NCBI GenBank assembly: GCA_024710805.1
Contig: JANJUB010000169.1
Location: 1 to 64,000 of the forward strand
Direction of reading: 5' to 3'
DNA: 64,000 nucleotides
Source of the DNA: Fimbriimonadaceae bacterium
GTDB lineage: Bacteria; Armatimonadota; Fimbriimonadia; Fimbriimonadales; Fimbriimonadaceae
Shown here: positions 39,460-47,656 of the stretch, in pieces
Numbering within the stretch: position 1 is the first letter of the stretch
Layout: the number at the start of each line of letters is the position of its first letter
Program-made: the position numbers and the translations under genes
The notes under the pieces: generated by a model
Databases searched by the model: none
The model's input: the letters and a program-made list of their open reading frames with translations, nothing else
Told to the model about the DNA's origin: nothing

Positions 39460-40190
39460 ACCCGGAAACCTATTCGCTCATCAAACTCACGCTAGGCGTC
39501 ATCGCGACGTTCGGTCTCTATAGCGTTCTCTATCGGGAGAACAAGTTCTATCGGTTCTGGGAACACGTGTTCTTGGGCCTGGCCGGCGGATGGGCGCTCG
39601 TTGCCCTCTGGAAGGAGACCCTCAAGCCGAGTTGGTACGACAAGATGGCTGGCTCCATCCCCGAGGCGGGTGGCGAGGGCACCCCAGGCTACTTCGTCTG
39701 GGCCATCCTCCTGCCGATCGGCATGATGGGCTACATGGTCTTCAACAAGAAGCACGCCTGGATGAGCCGGATTCCGATCGGCATCATTCTCGGTATCTGG
39801 TCGGGACAGCAGCTGCTCAACTTCTGGCGAACGTATTCGCCGCAGTTCCGCAGTTCGATGCCCACCATCGTTCCCACCCGGTGGGAGTTCATGCAGCCCG
39901 CAGCCACGCCCGAGAACTTCACGGACTTGGCCCGTCACACGTACATCAGCGAAGCGATCGGCAACTTGATCGCGGTCATCACCGTCTTGGCGGTCCTCAG
40001 CTACTTCATCTTCAGTATCGAGCTGAAGAGCAAGTTTATGCAGGGCGTTACCAAGTCGGGCCGCTACCTGCTGATGATCGGCTTCGGAGCGATCTTTGGA
40101 TCGACGGTCATGATGCGGTTCACGCTGCTCATCGACCGCATGTACTTCATCTGGGTGGAGTGGATGTCTCAGAGGCTGCTTGGCAACTGA
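39456..40190 (+). CDS. hypothetical polytopic membrane protein
   Basis: Several TM helices; overlaps upstream gene by 4 nt. Confidence 0.75.
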   Translation: MNPETYSLIKLTLGVIATFGLYSVLYRENKFYRFWEHVFLGLAGGWALVALWKETLKPSWYDKMAGSIPEAGGEGTPGYFVWAILLPIGMMGYMVFNKKHAWMSRIPIGIILGIWSGQQLLNFWRTYSPQFRSSMPTIVPTRWEFMQPAATPENFTDLARHTYISEAIGNLIAVITVLAVLSYFIFSIELKSKFMQGVTKSGRYLLMIGFGAIFGSTVMMRFTLLIDRMYFIWVEWMSQRLLGN

Positions 40191-40923
40191 GGTAACCCTA
40201 CACGCCGTCGTGTTGAGGCGCCGGGACGCTGGAGAGAGCGACCGGCGCCTCACGCTTTTAACCCGAGAAGAAGGCATCGTCGAGGTGCTCGCAAAGGGCG
40301 CTCGCCGCGCTGGTTCTCGTCTCAGCGGATGTTCCGAGCCGATGAGCGCCTCGATCCTCCAGATCGCTCGCGGCAAGCGGATGGCGTATGTCACCCAATC
40401 GCAGCCGATCTCGTCGTTCCCAGGATTACGATCGGACTTCGAGCGGCTCAGTTGGGGACTCGCGCTGTGCGAACTGGTCGTCGGCATTCTGCCGCACGAG
40501 CACCCGGCCGCCGAGGAGTTCAGTTTTGTCGTTCGCGCCTTGCACGACCTTGAGACTCACGAGCGACCCCGGGTGGCCTTCGTGTGGGCGACCACGCACT
40601 TGCTCGATGTCGCGGGCTTCTCGCCGAGCTTCGACGCCTGCGCGGTCACCGGTGCGGAGGTTCAAGAGGCGCGTCCCTTCGTGTCGCCCCACGCAGGCGG
40701 CTACGTGGTCGCCGGCGAGGCCATGCGATTCACTGACCGGCTCCAAACGACGGCGGAGGTGATTTATGGTTTGGCCGCCATCGAAGGGTGCGAGTCGCCC
40801 CCTCCGAAACTGAAGTACACGACCGAGACGATTCGCCTGCTCTTCCAGTTCTGGCGTGCGGTTGTCGACAGGCCGCTACCCGCCTTCGAGGCGGCTCTCG
40901 GCTTGCTCCTTGAGCCCGGCTAG
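40180..40923 (+). CDS. recO: DNA repair protein RecO
   Basis: 'AVVLRRRDAGESDRRLTLLTREEGIVEVLAKGARRAGSRLSG'. Confidence 0.92.
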   Translation: MATEVTLHAVVLRRRDAGESDRRLTLLTREEGIVEVLAKGARRAGSRLSGCSEPMSASILQIARGKRMAYVTQSQPISSFPGLRSDFERLSWGLALCELVVGILPHEHPAAEEFSFVVRALHDLETHERPRVAFVWATTHLLDVAGFSPSFDACAVTGAEVQEARPFVSPHAGGYVVAGEAMRFTDRLQTTAEVIYGLAAIEGCESPPPKLKYTTETIRLLFQFWRAVVDRPLPAFEAALGLLLEPG

Positions 40924-41448
40924 CTCGAAGGTCATTTGGTCGGCTTCGGGCATGGGATGCGCGAGCGGGGGTAGCTCCTTAAGGCTGTTCAGCTTAAACT
41001 GATGCAAGAACTGCTGCGTGGTGCCGTAAAGCAGCGGACGCCCGGGCGCCTTGCGCCTGCCGACTTCCTTCACCAGCCGACGCTCGACAAGCGCGCGAAC
41101 CGAGTAGTCGCTCTGGACGCCCCGGATTTCATCGATCTCCGCCATTGTGAGGGGTTGGCGATAGGCGACGATCGCAAGCACTTCCATCAACGACCGGGAG
41201 AGCCGCTGTCGTTGCGGCTTCAAGAAGTTGCCGATCATTTCGGCATGCTCCGGCTTGGTGCAGAGCTGGTACCCGCCGGCGATCTTCACCACCTGAAGCG
41301 CACCCGATTCCTCGTGCCGCTGAGCTAAGATATCCAGCGCCTGCTCGGCCTGACCCTCCGTCACTTCGGCGGCGCGTGCGAGCGCAACGAGGGGAACCGG
41401 GCTGTCCGCCACGAACAGAAGCGCCTCGATCACGTCAACCAGCGACAT
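40876..41448 (-). CDS. scpB: segregation and condensation protein B
   Basis: 'VIEALLFVADSPVPLVALARA', 'RLSRSLMEVLAIVAYRQPLTMAEIDEIRGVQSDYSVRALVERRLVKEVGRRKAPGRPLLYGTT'. Confidence 0.94.
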   Translation of the reverse strand: MSLVDVIEALLFVADSPVPLVALARAAEVTEGQAEQALDILAQRHEESGALQVVKIAGGYQLCTKPEHAEMIGNFLKPQRQRLSRSLMEVLAIVAYRQPLTMAEIDEIRGVQSDYSVRALVERRLVKEVGRRKAPGRPLLYGTTQQFLHQFKLNSLKELPPLAHPMPEADQMTFELAGLKEQAESRLEGG

Positions 41449-41479
41449 TGCGATGGATTGTAGCGGATACAATGCCCCC

Positions 41480-44191
41480 ATGAAGCGGCTGGTGGGACTC
41501 ATCACAGGATTGGCGGCGACCGCGCTGGGCTTTGCGCAGTTCACGATCGACGAGAAGAAGGGAATCGAGCAGGCCCTGTACATCGGGAACCTGACGCTGA
41601 AGGACCTGAACTTCGCTCGGCGTCCATTTGCCGACAAGTACCGAATCCCACTTGTCAACCAGGCGATCGATCAGCCGATCGAGGCTTCGGATGCGCTTAT
41701 GAACGCCCATGCCACCGCTGGCCGGGCGAACACGCCTGGCCTGCTCTCGCTTTCTCGGCAGCTGCTGGGGGATTCGTTGGTGGTGACCTTGCCCGAGGCC
41801 CCGAAGCTGAGCGGGGATGTGCCCAAAGAAGTACCCGCCACCGTGGCTCCTCTCGTTCGCCGCTTGGCCGAGGCGGTTGCGGGCGCCAATGCCGCCGTAC
41901 GGAAAGCGACGGAGAAGCTGAGCGCCGAGGAACAGCGGCTGCTGTTGGAGAGCTTGCCGCAGTGGGCGGTCGAAGAGCCCTCGGTCAAGTTCGAGTTCGT
42001 CAGCAAGCCGATGGCGACGCAAGCCGAGATCTTGCGGATGATCGATCAGGTGGATCTGCGCATGATCTTTGCCGCCGCGGAGCGGATGGCGCGGACCATC
42101 GAGGGCATCTTGCCCGACCTGCGCCGCATTGGCGGAGGGTCCACGTGGCAGGGATCCCAGAAGTTCCGACTGGGCGAAATGGTGATCGTTGTCGCCGGTG
42201 TAGGGGATGACGTCCACCGCGATCGTGACGCTCGCCTCGTGATCGACCTGGGTGGTAACGACCGGTACCTGGGTCGGGCGGGCGCGGGGCCGGGGTATGC
42301 GGCGCTTCTCATCGACCTCGCCGGCGACGACTTCCACAAGGCCCCGGACATGGGGCCGGGCAGCGGCCTGATGGGTATCGGGATGGCCTACGACCTCGGT
42401 GGCCACGACAACTTCCGCGGCAAGTCCCTGGCCTTCGGATCCGGCTTGGCGGGAGTGGGGGTCTTCTTCAAGGACGGCGGCAACGATACGTACCAGTCCG
42501 AGACGCTTTGCCAGGGCTTCGGCCAGTTCGGTATCGGTCTTCTGATGGACGCCCGCGGCGATGATCAGTTCGAGGCTCAGCTGTTTGCCCAAGGAGCCGC
42601 CCGGACGGCGGGCTTGGGTTGGCTGGTCGATGGCGCGGGGGATGACACCTACCGGGCCGGGGGACGCATTCTTAACTCGCCCCTCTTTGCCGATGTGCAC
42701 TACTCGTTCGCTCAGGGATTTGCCAGCGGCTACCGCGAGGACACCGGCGGCATCAGCGGCGGCATTGGTCTGCTGACGGACCGTGCTGGCGACGATGCTT
42801 ACATTGCCGAGACGTATGCCCAGGCGGCGAGCTATTGGTTCGCGCTGGGATCCCTGCAGGATTCGAGCGGCCACGATACCTACCGTGCCTACCATTACGC
42901 CCAGTCCAGTGCCATGCACATGTGTGCGGCGTACCTGATCGACCTCGCGGGCGACGACATCTACGCGACCAGCTTTGGCGCGAGCCACGCCATCGGCCAC
43001 GACTACGGCACGGCCGTGCTCTTTGACCGCGCCGGGAACGACATTTACGCCGCCCGCGACAGCCGTCCGGGGATCGGCAATGCGAACGGCCTAGGCTTGT
43101 TCGTCGATGCGGCGGGCGAGGATCGCTACGCGGGACCACCCGCAGCGGGCAATGGCGCACGGGGCAGCGGCTCGCTCGGCTTGTTCGTGGATCTCGACGG
43201 TCCTGACCAGTACCGCACGGGTCTTGCCGATGCCCAGGCTTCAGTGCGCGAAACGTGGGCGGTCGCCTATGACCAAGAATCGAAGGCGGTCGAAGTTCCC
43301 GCTGGCCAAGACCCGGCCCAAGCGCCACCCAAGGCCGGATCGGCTCCGCGTCCGACCGATGCCGAACTGCAGCAGATCTACGCGAAGGCCACGCAGTGGG
43401 GCGTCGGAACCGCGCAGCAGGAGGTTCGCGAGAACGTCCATAAGCTCATCTCCATCGGCATGCCCGCCCTAAAGTGGATGATCGAATACAAGCTGCCCAA
43501 GGCGTCGCGCCTTGAGCAGCGGGCGTTCACCGATGTCGCGAATGCGCTCGAAGCCGAGGGGCGTACGGCCATTGCTGAGCGCTTGAACAGCGACGATGCC
43601 AACGAAGTTCGGGTTGCGCTGGGCATTCTGCTCGACGCCAACGCCAAGGAAGCCGCACCGTACTTGGCCAAAGCCTTGAAGAACAAGGATACGCAACGAC
43701 TTGCCGCCCGCATGGCGGGGGTAGCCCAGAGTCGGGAGTCCGTACCGGAGCTGCAGGTGCTCGCGGGTACGGCGGAGGATCAGCTGACCGTGCTCAATGC
43801 GGTGATCGCGCTGGCCCAGATCGCCGACGCCCAGAGCTTGGGAACCGGGCAGGCGCTGATGACTCACGACAGTCTGCCGATTCGCAAAGCGGCGATCGCG
43901 CTGGTCGCCAAGTTCAGCGAGGCCCTGACGATCGCGAAGACGATGACCCTCGACCCGGATGAGCGGAAGGCGCGAATCGGGGTGGAACTGCTCGGGGCCA
44001 TCGGCTCCGACGAGGCGTTGAATGTGGTTGGACCGCTGCTGACCGACGAGCGCGTCGGCGTGCGGATCCAGGCGCTCATCGCGTTAGATGGACGTGCCCC
44101 GGCCGCATGGCAGCAGGCCGTCCTCGATCGACGGAAGGATCCAAGCCCGCTCGTGCGGGCGATCGCGATCCGCATCGATCCGGGCCGTTAG
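41480..44191 (+). CDS. large secreted protein with about 11 'DxxGDDxY' repeats and C-terminal HEAT-like repeats
   Basis: Signal peptide; repeats e.g. 'LLIDLAGDDFHKA', 'FFKDGGNDTYQSE', 'LMDARGDDQFEAQ', 'LVDGAGDDTYRAG', 'LTDRAGDDAYIAE'; C-term 'VRVALGILLDANAKEAAPYLAKALKNKD'. Confidence 0.8.
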   Translation: MKRLVGLITGLAATALGFAQFTIDEKKGIEQALYIGNLTLKDLNFARRPFADKYRIPLVNQAIDQPIEASDALMNAHATAGRANTPGLLSLSRQLLGDSLVVTLPEAPKLSGDVPKEVPATVAPLVRRLAEAVAGANAAVRKATEKLSAEEQRLLLESLPQWAVEEPSVKFEFVSKPMATQAEILRMIDQVDLRMIFAAAERMARTIEGILPDLRRIGGGSTWQGSQKFRLGEMVIVVAGVGDDVHRDRDARLVIDLGGNDRYLGRAGAGPGYAALLIDLAGDDFHKAPDMGPGSGLMGIGMAYDLGGHDNFRGKSLAFGSGLAGVGVFFKDGGNDTYQSETLCQGFGQFGIGLLMDARGDDQFEAQLFAQGAARTAGLGWLVDGAGDDTYRAGGRILNSPLFADVHYSFAQGFASGYREDTGGISGGIGLLTDRAGDDAYIAETYAQAASYWFALGSLQDSSGHDTYRAYHYAQSSAMHMCAAYLIDLAGDDIYATSFGASHAIGHDYGTAVLFDRAGNDIYAARDSRPGIGNANGLGLFVDAAGEDRYAGPPAAGNGARGSGSLGLFVDLDGPDQYRTGLADAQASVRETWAVAYDQESKAVEVPAGQDPAQAPPKAGSAPRPTDAELQQIYAKATQWGVGTAQQEVRENVHKLISIGMPALKWMIEYKLPKASRLEQRAFTDVANALEAEGRTAIAERLNSDDANEVRVALGILLDANAKEAAPYLAKALKNKDTQRLAARMAGVAQSRESVPELQVLAGTAEDQLTVLNAVIALAQIADAQSLGTGQALMTHDSLPIRKAAIALVAKFSEALTIAKTMTLDPDERKARIGVELLGAIGSDEALNVVGPLLTDERVGVRIQALIALDGRAPAAWQQAVLDRRKDPSPLVRAIAIRIDPGR

Positions 44192-44209
44192 GCCCGGATC
44201 AATCCGGCC

Positions 44210-45778
44210 CTACTTGCTCTTGCTACTGGCGGGCGCTCTTTGTTGCCCAATCTGCCGCTCGTCCTGTTCCATGCCTCGCTCAAAGCCGAGGCCGTAGAAC
44301 TCGGGATGCTGGTAGCGGCCCCGCTCGAACGACTCCTTCTCCACGACGTCCTTCGTCGGGCGATTGCGCACATACAGATCATTGCGGTCCGCGTCCACGC
44401 GCCACGACACTTCGGTGTTTGGCGCATTGGTGCGAATCAGGAAGCGTCCATCCTTGATCTTTGTCGCAACCTTGGCCATCACAAAGTCGTTCGTGTTCTC
44501 GCCGTCAACAACCGTCAGCTGATACTTAAAGTTCCGGTTGATCTCGCTGAAGTAGTCGGGCAGCGTCACCCAGGCATGGCCTTGCGCGTCCGTGACCACG
44601 TTGCCAACATAGAAGTTCTGCGGCATCGGACTCTCCGACGAGTAGTGGAGCAGATACTTGTTCTCGGGGTCGAGGGGGTGGTCGATCCGGAACGACTTGG
44701 TGCCGCTTGCCCCCGTGTTGCCGACGCTGTATACGCCGTAGCCTGAAGGGCTGTTGCTTTGGCCTCTTACGCCGTAAGAGACGCCGCCACCGTTGCTGGC
44801 AAATCCGAGCATTGCGCGGCCGTCGGGGCTGTCGACTTGGGCCCGGACCCCGTGCGTGAACCCAGAATTAGCCTTTGACCAACCAAAGAGGGCGCGACCA
44901 TCTGTGCTGAAACTCGTGCCATAGACGCCGGTCGTGAAACCCGTGGTGGCAGAGGCGAAGCCTTCTACGCCGCGTCCGCTGGTGCTCTCGACGACGCCAA
45001 GGACCCCGACGGTTAGACCAGCGGCTGCCAGAGCTGAGCCCCTGACTCCCGTCGAACCTCCCGTATTCTGACCATGGATGATTGGATACACGCTGCCCGC
45101 AATCAACTCCAAGGGCTTAGGCACGGATTTCAGGTAGGCACTTGAGTGCGATCCACCTAAGTGGCTGGCGTCAACATTCGTGAGCCCCGAGCCGTTGCCA
45201 GAAATCGTCCCCGTCGCGTGCAGGTTGCCCACGGAATAGACTCCAAAGCCGTTCGCACTGCTGGACTGGCCCATCACTCCGTAGTTCACTCCGCTGTTCG
45301 AGGTGGTGAATCCATAGACGCCTCGACCGGTCGTGCTCGCCGTTTGTCCCCACACGCCGGTTGCGTTACCGGTTGTGGCGGGAGCGACGCCGGTCACGCC
45401 GCGACCGCCAGGGCTGTCAGCTTGGCCCCAAACACCGTGGGTCGTCCCGCTCGTCGCACTCGCCCTACCGTACAGAGCACGACCGAGAACGCTGTCCGAC
45501 CGGAAGAAGCCGCCGAAGCTAGCCCCCGTAGTCGAGGTCGCATTGCCAACGATCACCTGCGCGGTCGGACTTGAATCGTTCGCTTGGATAGAACTAGCGA
45601 TCATTCGGCCGCTAATGTTGGCGTGGCCGGCTTGCTGTGTGCCCGGAGTGTTCGGCTGAAGTAGGACGGGTGTGCCCTGACCGTAAAGGTACGTCGCGCC
45701 GGCGACCGCCGTCGTTGCGGCCAATGTCAATAAACTGGTTCGAGTCATCGTAACCCCCCGTGAGCGCCGAGCGGTCAC
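44210..45778 (-). CDS. secreted repeat protein resembling tail-fibre/head-fibre style beta repeats
   Basis: Repeats 'GVxGxxxSxxGRGVxGFAxATTGxTxGVYGxxxS' across residues ~70-330; conserved C-terminal domain 'YLLHYSSESPMPQNFYVGNVVTDAQGHAWVTLPDYFSEINRNFKYQLTVV'. Confidence 0.75.
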   Translation of the reverse strand: MTARRSRGVTMTRTSLLTLAATTAVAGATYLYGQGTPVLLQPNTPGTQQAGHANISGRMIASSIQANDSSPTAQVIVGNATSTTGASFGGFFRSDSVLGRALYGRASATSGTTHGVWGQADSPGGRGVTGVAPATTGNATGVWGQTASTTGRGVYGFTTSNSGVNYGVMGQSSSANGFGVYSVGNLHATGTISGNGSGLTNVDASHLGGSHSSAYLKSVPKPLELIAGSVYPIIHGQNTGGSTGVRGSALAAAGLTVGVLGVVESTSGRGVEGFASATTGFTTGVYGTSFSTDGRALFGWSKANSGFTHGVRAQVDSPDGRAMLGFASNGGGVSYGVRGQSNSPSGYGVYSVGNTGASGTKSFRIDHPLDPENKYLLHYSSESPMPQNFYVGNVVTDAQGHAWVTLPDYFSEINRNFKYQLTVVDGENTNDFVMAKVATKIKDGRFLIRTNAPNTEVSWRVDADRNDLYVRNRPTKDVVEKESFERGRYQHPEFYGLGFERGMEQDERQIGQQRAPASSKSK

Positions 45779-45813
45779 TGCCCATATTAGCCCACTGTCG
45801 AAGTCATCTCAGC

Positions 45814-46173
45814 CTATTCGCGTTCAACATTCAGCGTCACGCCGGCTTGCTGGGCGATAACGGGCATCGGCGGGTAGGGCTTGGCAACGGTGATCGAGAC
45901 CTGTTGGACCCGCTTAAAGCGGGCGAGGATGGCGTCGGCGATCACTTGGGCGAGCCGCTCGACGGTCGACACCCCTGGCCGCATTCCATGTTCAAGAACG
46001 AGCAACCCGATCTGAGCGTAGTCCACGGTGTCCTCGACTTGATCGCTTTGGGAGGCACTCTCGTCGACTTCCAGTTCGACATCGACGAGATATCGGTGGC
46101 CGACCGCCCGCTCGGCGTCCGGGACCCCATGGTATCCATAGAACTCGATTCCGTGTAGAAATACTTGCGCCAC
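45814..46173 (-). CDS. folB: dihydroneopterin aldolase
   Basis: 'VFLHGIEFYGYHGVPDAERAVGHRYLVDVELEVDE'; GTG start inferred. Confidence 0.9.
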   Translation of the reverse strand: MAQVFLHGIEFYGYHGVPDAERAVGHRYLVDVELEVDESASQSDQVEDTVDYAQIGLLVLEHGMRPGVSTVERLAQVIADAILARFKRVQQVSITVAKPYPPMPVIAQQAGVTLNVERE

Positions 46174-46255
46174 GTGGTTCAGTCTAGCGGATTCGAAGCA
46201 GGCAACATCGGCCCTTCTTGTGCTAAACTCTACTACTAGCTTGGCGTGACCGGAA

Positions 46256-46277
46256 GGTGGCACTAGCCGCCTTTTTT
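46256..46277 (+). terminator. leader hairpin + T6 upstream of nusA, putative attenuator
   Basis: ggtggc-acta-gccgcc followed by TTTTTT, 24 nt before the nusA start, between divergent folB and nusA. Confidence 0.75.
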
Positions 46278-46300
46278 GTTACCCGAGGAGGTCGATGAAT

Positions 46301-47353
46301 ATGGATGTCCTGCTACAACTGAAACAGATCGCGCAGGAACGGGATCTCCCCGTGGACGAACTGCTGAGGGAGATCGAAGAGGCGCTCGCGGTCTCTTATA
46401 AGAAGTTCATCGGCATTCCCAATGACGTGCCGATCGATGTGACCGTCCAGGTCGCTGGCCCGAAGGGCATCACCGCGAGCATCGCCAAGGAAGTCGTCGC
46501 CGTTGTCGGCGATGCCGGTTACCAGATGTCGCTGACTGATGCCCGCAAGAAGAAGCCGGAAGTCGAGATCGGTGACTTTGTTGAAGTGCCGGTCGATCCC
46601 GACCGATTCGGTCGGATTGCGGCCGCGACCTTCAAGCAGGTTTTGAGTCAGAAGATGCGCGAGGCCGAGACTCGGCAGATTCACGACGAGTTCCACGAGA
46701 AGATGGAGCAGGTCGTGTCGGGTGTCGTTTCGCGCCGCGAGGGCCAGAGCGTCTACGTTCAGGTGGGCAAGGTCGAAGTTGAACTACCCAAGCGCGAGCA
46801 GGTACCGACCGAGCCTTACCGCATGAATGACCGCCTCATGGTCTACGTGCTGCGCGTCGACGACACCACGCGCCGAATGCGCGTCCTCGTGAGCCGCACC
46901 CATCCGAATCTTCTCCGCCGCTTGTTCGAGTTCCATGTCCCGGAGATTGCCGAGGGCGTCGTGGTGATCCAATCCGTTGCCCGCGAGCCGGGCCAGCGAA
47001 GCAAGATCGCGGTTTCCAGCACCGATGAGCGCGTCGATGCCGTCGGCGCGTGCGTTGGACCTCGTGGCAGCCGCGTGCAGTCGATCGTCGAGGACCTGTA
47101 CGACGAGAAAGTCGACATCGTGCCGTTCAGCGAAGATCCGAAGGCGTACATCGAAGCCGCGCTCAGCCCGGCGAAGGTGAACGCGATCAAGCTGAACGAG
47201 GATGAGAAGAGCGCGTACTGCATCGTGCCGGACAGCCAGCTCTCGCTTGCCATCGGCAAGGGTGGGCAGAACGTCCGCCTCGCCGCCCGCCTGACTGGCT
47301 GGAAGATCGATATTCGAAGTGAGGCCCAAGCGGCCGAGGAGGGTCGTAAGTGA
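46301..47353 (+). CDS. nusA: transcription termination/antitermination protein NusA
   Basis: 'AVSYKKFIG', S1 'REGQSVYVQVGKVEVELPKREQ', KH 'DAVGACVGPRGSRVQSIVEDLYDEKVDIV', 'LAIGKGGQNVRLAARLTGWKIDI'. Confidence 0.95.
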   Translation: MDVLLQLKQIAQERDLPVDELLREIEEALAVSYKKFIGIPNDVPIDVTVQVAGPKGITASIAKEVVAVVGDAGYQMSLTDARKKKPEVEIGDFVEVPVDPDRFGRIAAATFKQVLSQKMREAETRQIHDEFHEKMEQVVSGVVSRREGQSVYVQVGKVEVELPKREQVPTEPYRMNDRLMVYVLRVDDTTRRMRVLVSRTHPNLLRRLFEFHVPEIAEGVVVIQSVAREPGQRSKIAVSSTDERVDAVGACVGPRGSRVQSIVEDLYDEKVDIVPFSEDPKAYIEAALSPAKVNAIKLNEDEKSAYCIVPDSQLSLAIGKGGQNVRLAARLTGWKIDIRSEAQAAEEGRK

Positions 47354-47394
47354 CCCGTTGGCCCCAAGATCTTGGGGGGGAGGTATGACCCCGC

Positions 47395-47640
47395 GTGGCC
47401 ACCTCTCCTCAGCGGACGTGTATCGCCTGTAGGCAACGTCGCGATCAGCGAGACCTCGCCCGGTTCGCGCTGATCGAAGGCCAAATTCGTCGACTAGAGC
47501 ACGGCCCCTCCCAGGGTCGTAGCGCTTACGCCTGTCCGACTCCCCAATGCCTCGAGCGCGCGTTGAATGTAAAGACGCTTTCTCGGGTTTTTCGGAAGCC
47601 CGTGTCCCCCGATTCGATTCCGAATCCGACCGCCTTGTGA
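47395..47640 (+). CDS. ylxR: YlxR family RNA-binding protein
   Basis: 'QRTCIACRQRRDQRDLARFAL', 'GRSAYACPTPQCLERAL' between nusA and infB. Confidence 0.9.
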   Translation: MATSPQRTCIACRQRRDQRDLARFALIEGQIRRLEHGPSQGRSAYACPTPQCLERALNVKTLSRVFRKPVSPDSIPNPTAL

Positions 47641-47656
47641 ACGAGTGAGCACCTGC

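Noticed and set aside
41435-43000. 521-aa minus-strand ORF antisense to the repeat protein
   Set aside because: Shadow of the GDDxY repeats; no start context or protein-like hydrophobic pattern.
42220-43230. RTX (hemolysin-type calcium-binding) repeat interpretation
   Set aside because: Units are 25-40 aa with single DxxGDDxY motifs, not the 9-aa GGxGxDxUx repeats of RTX proteins.
44210-45778. Prophage or tailocin remnant suggested by fibre-like repeats
   Set aside because: No capsid, portal, terminase, baseplate or lysis genes nearby; neighbours are folB, nusA and a secreted repeat protein.
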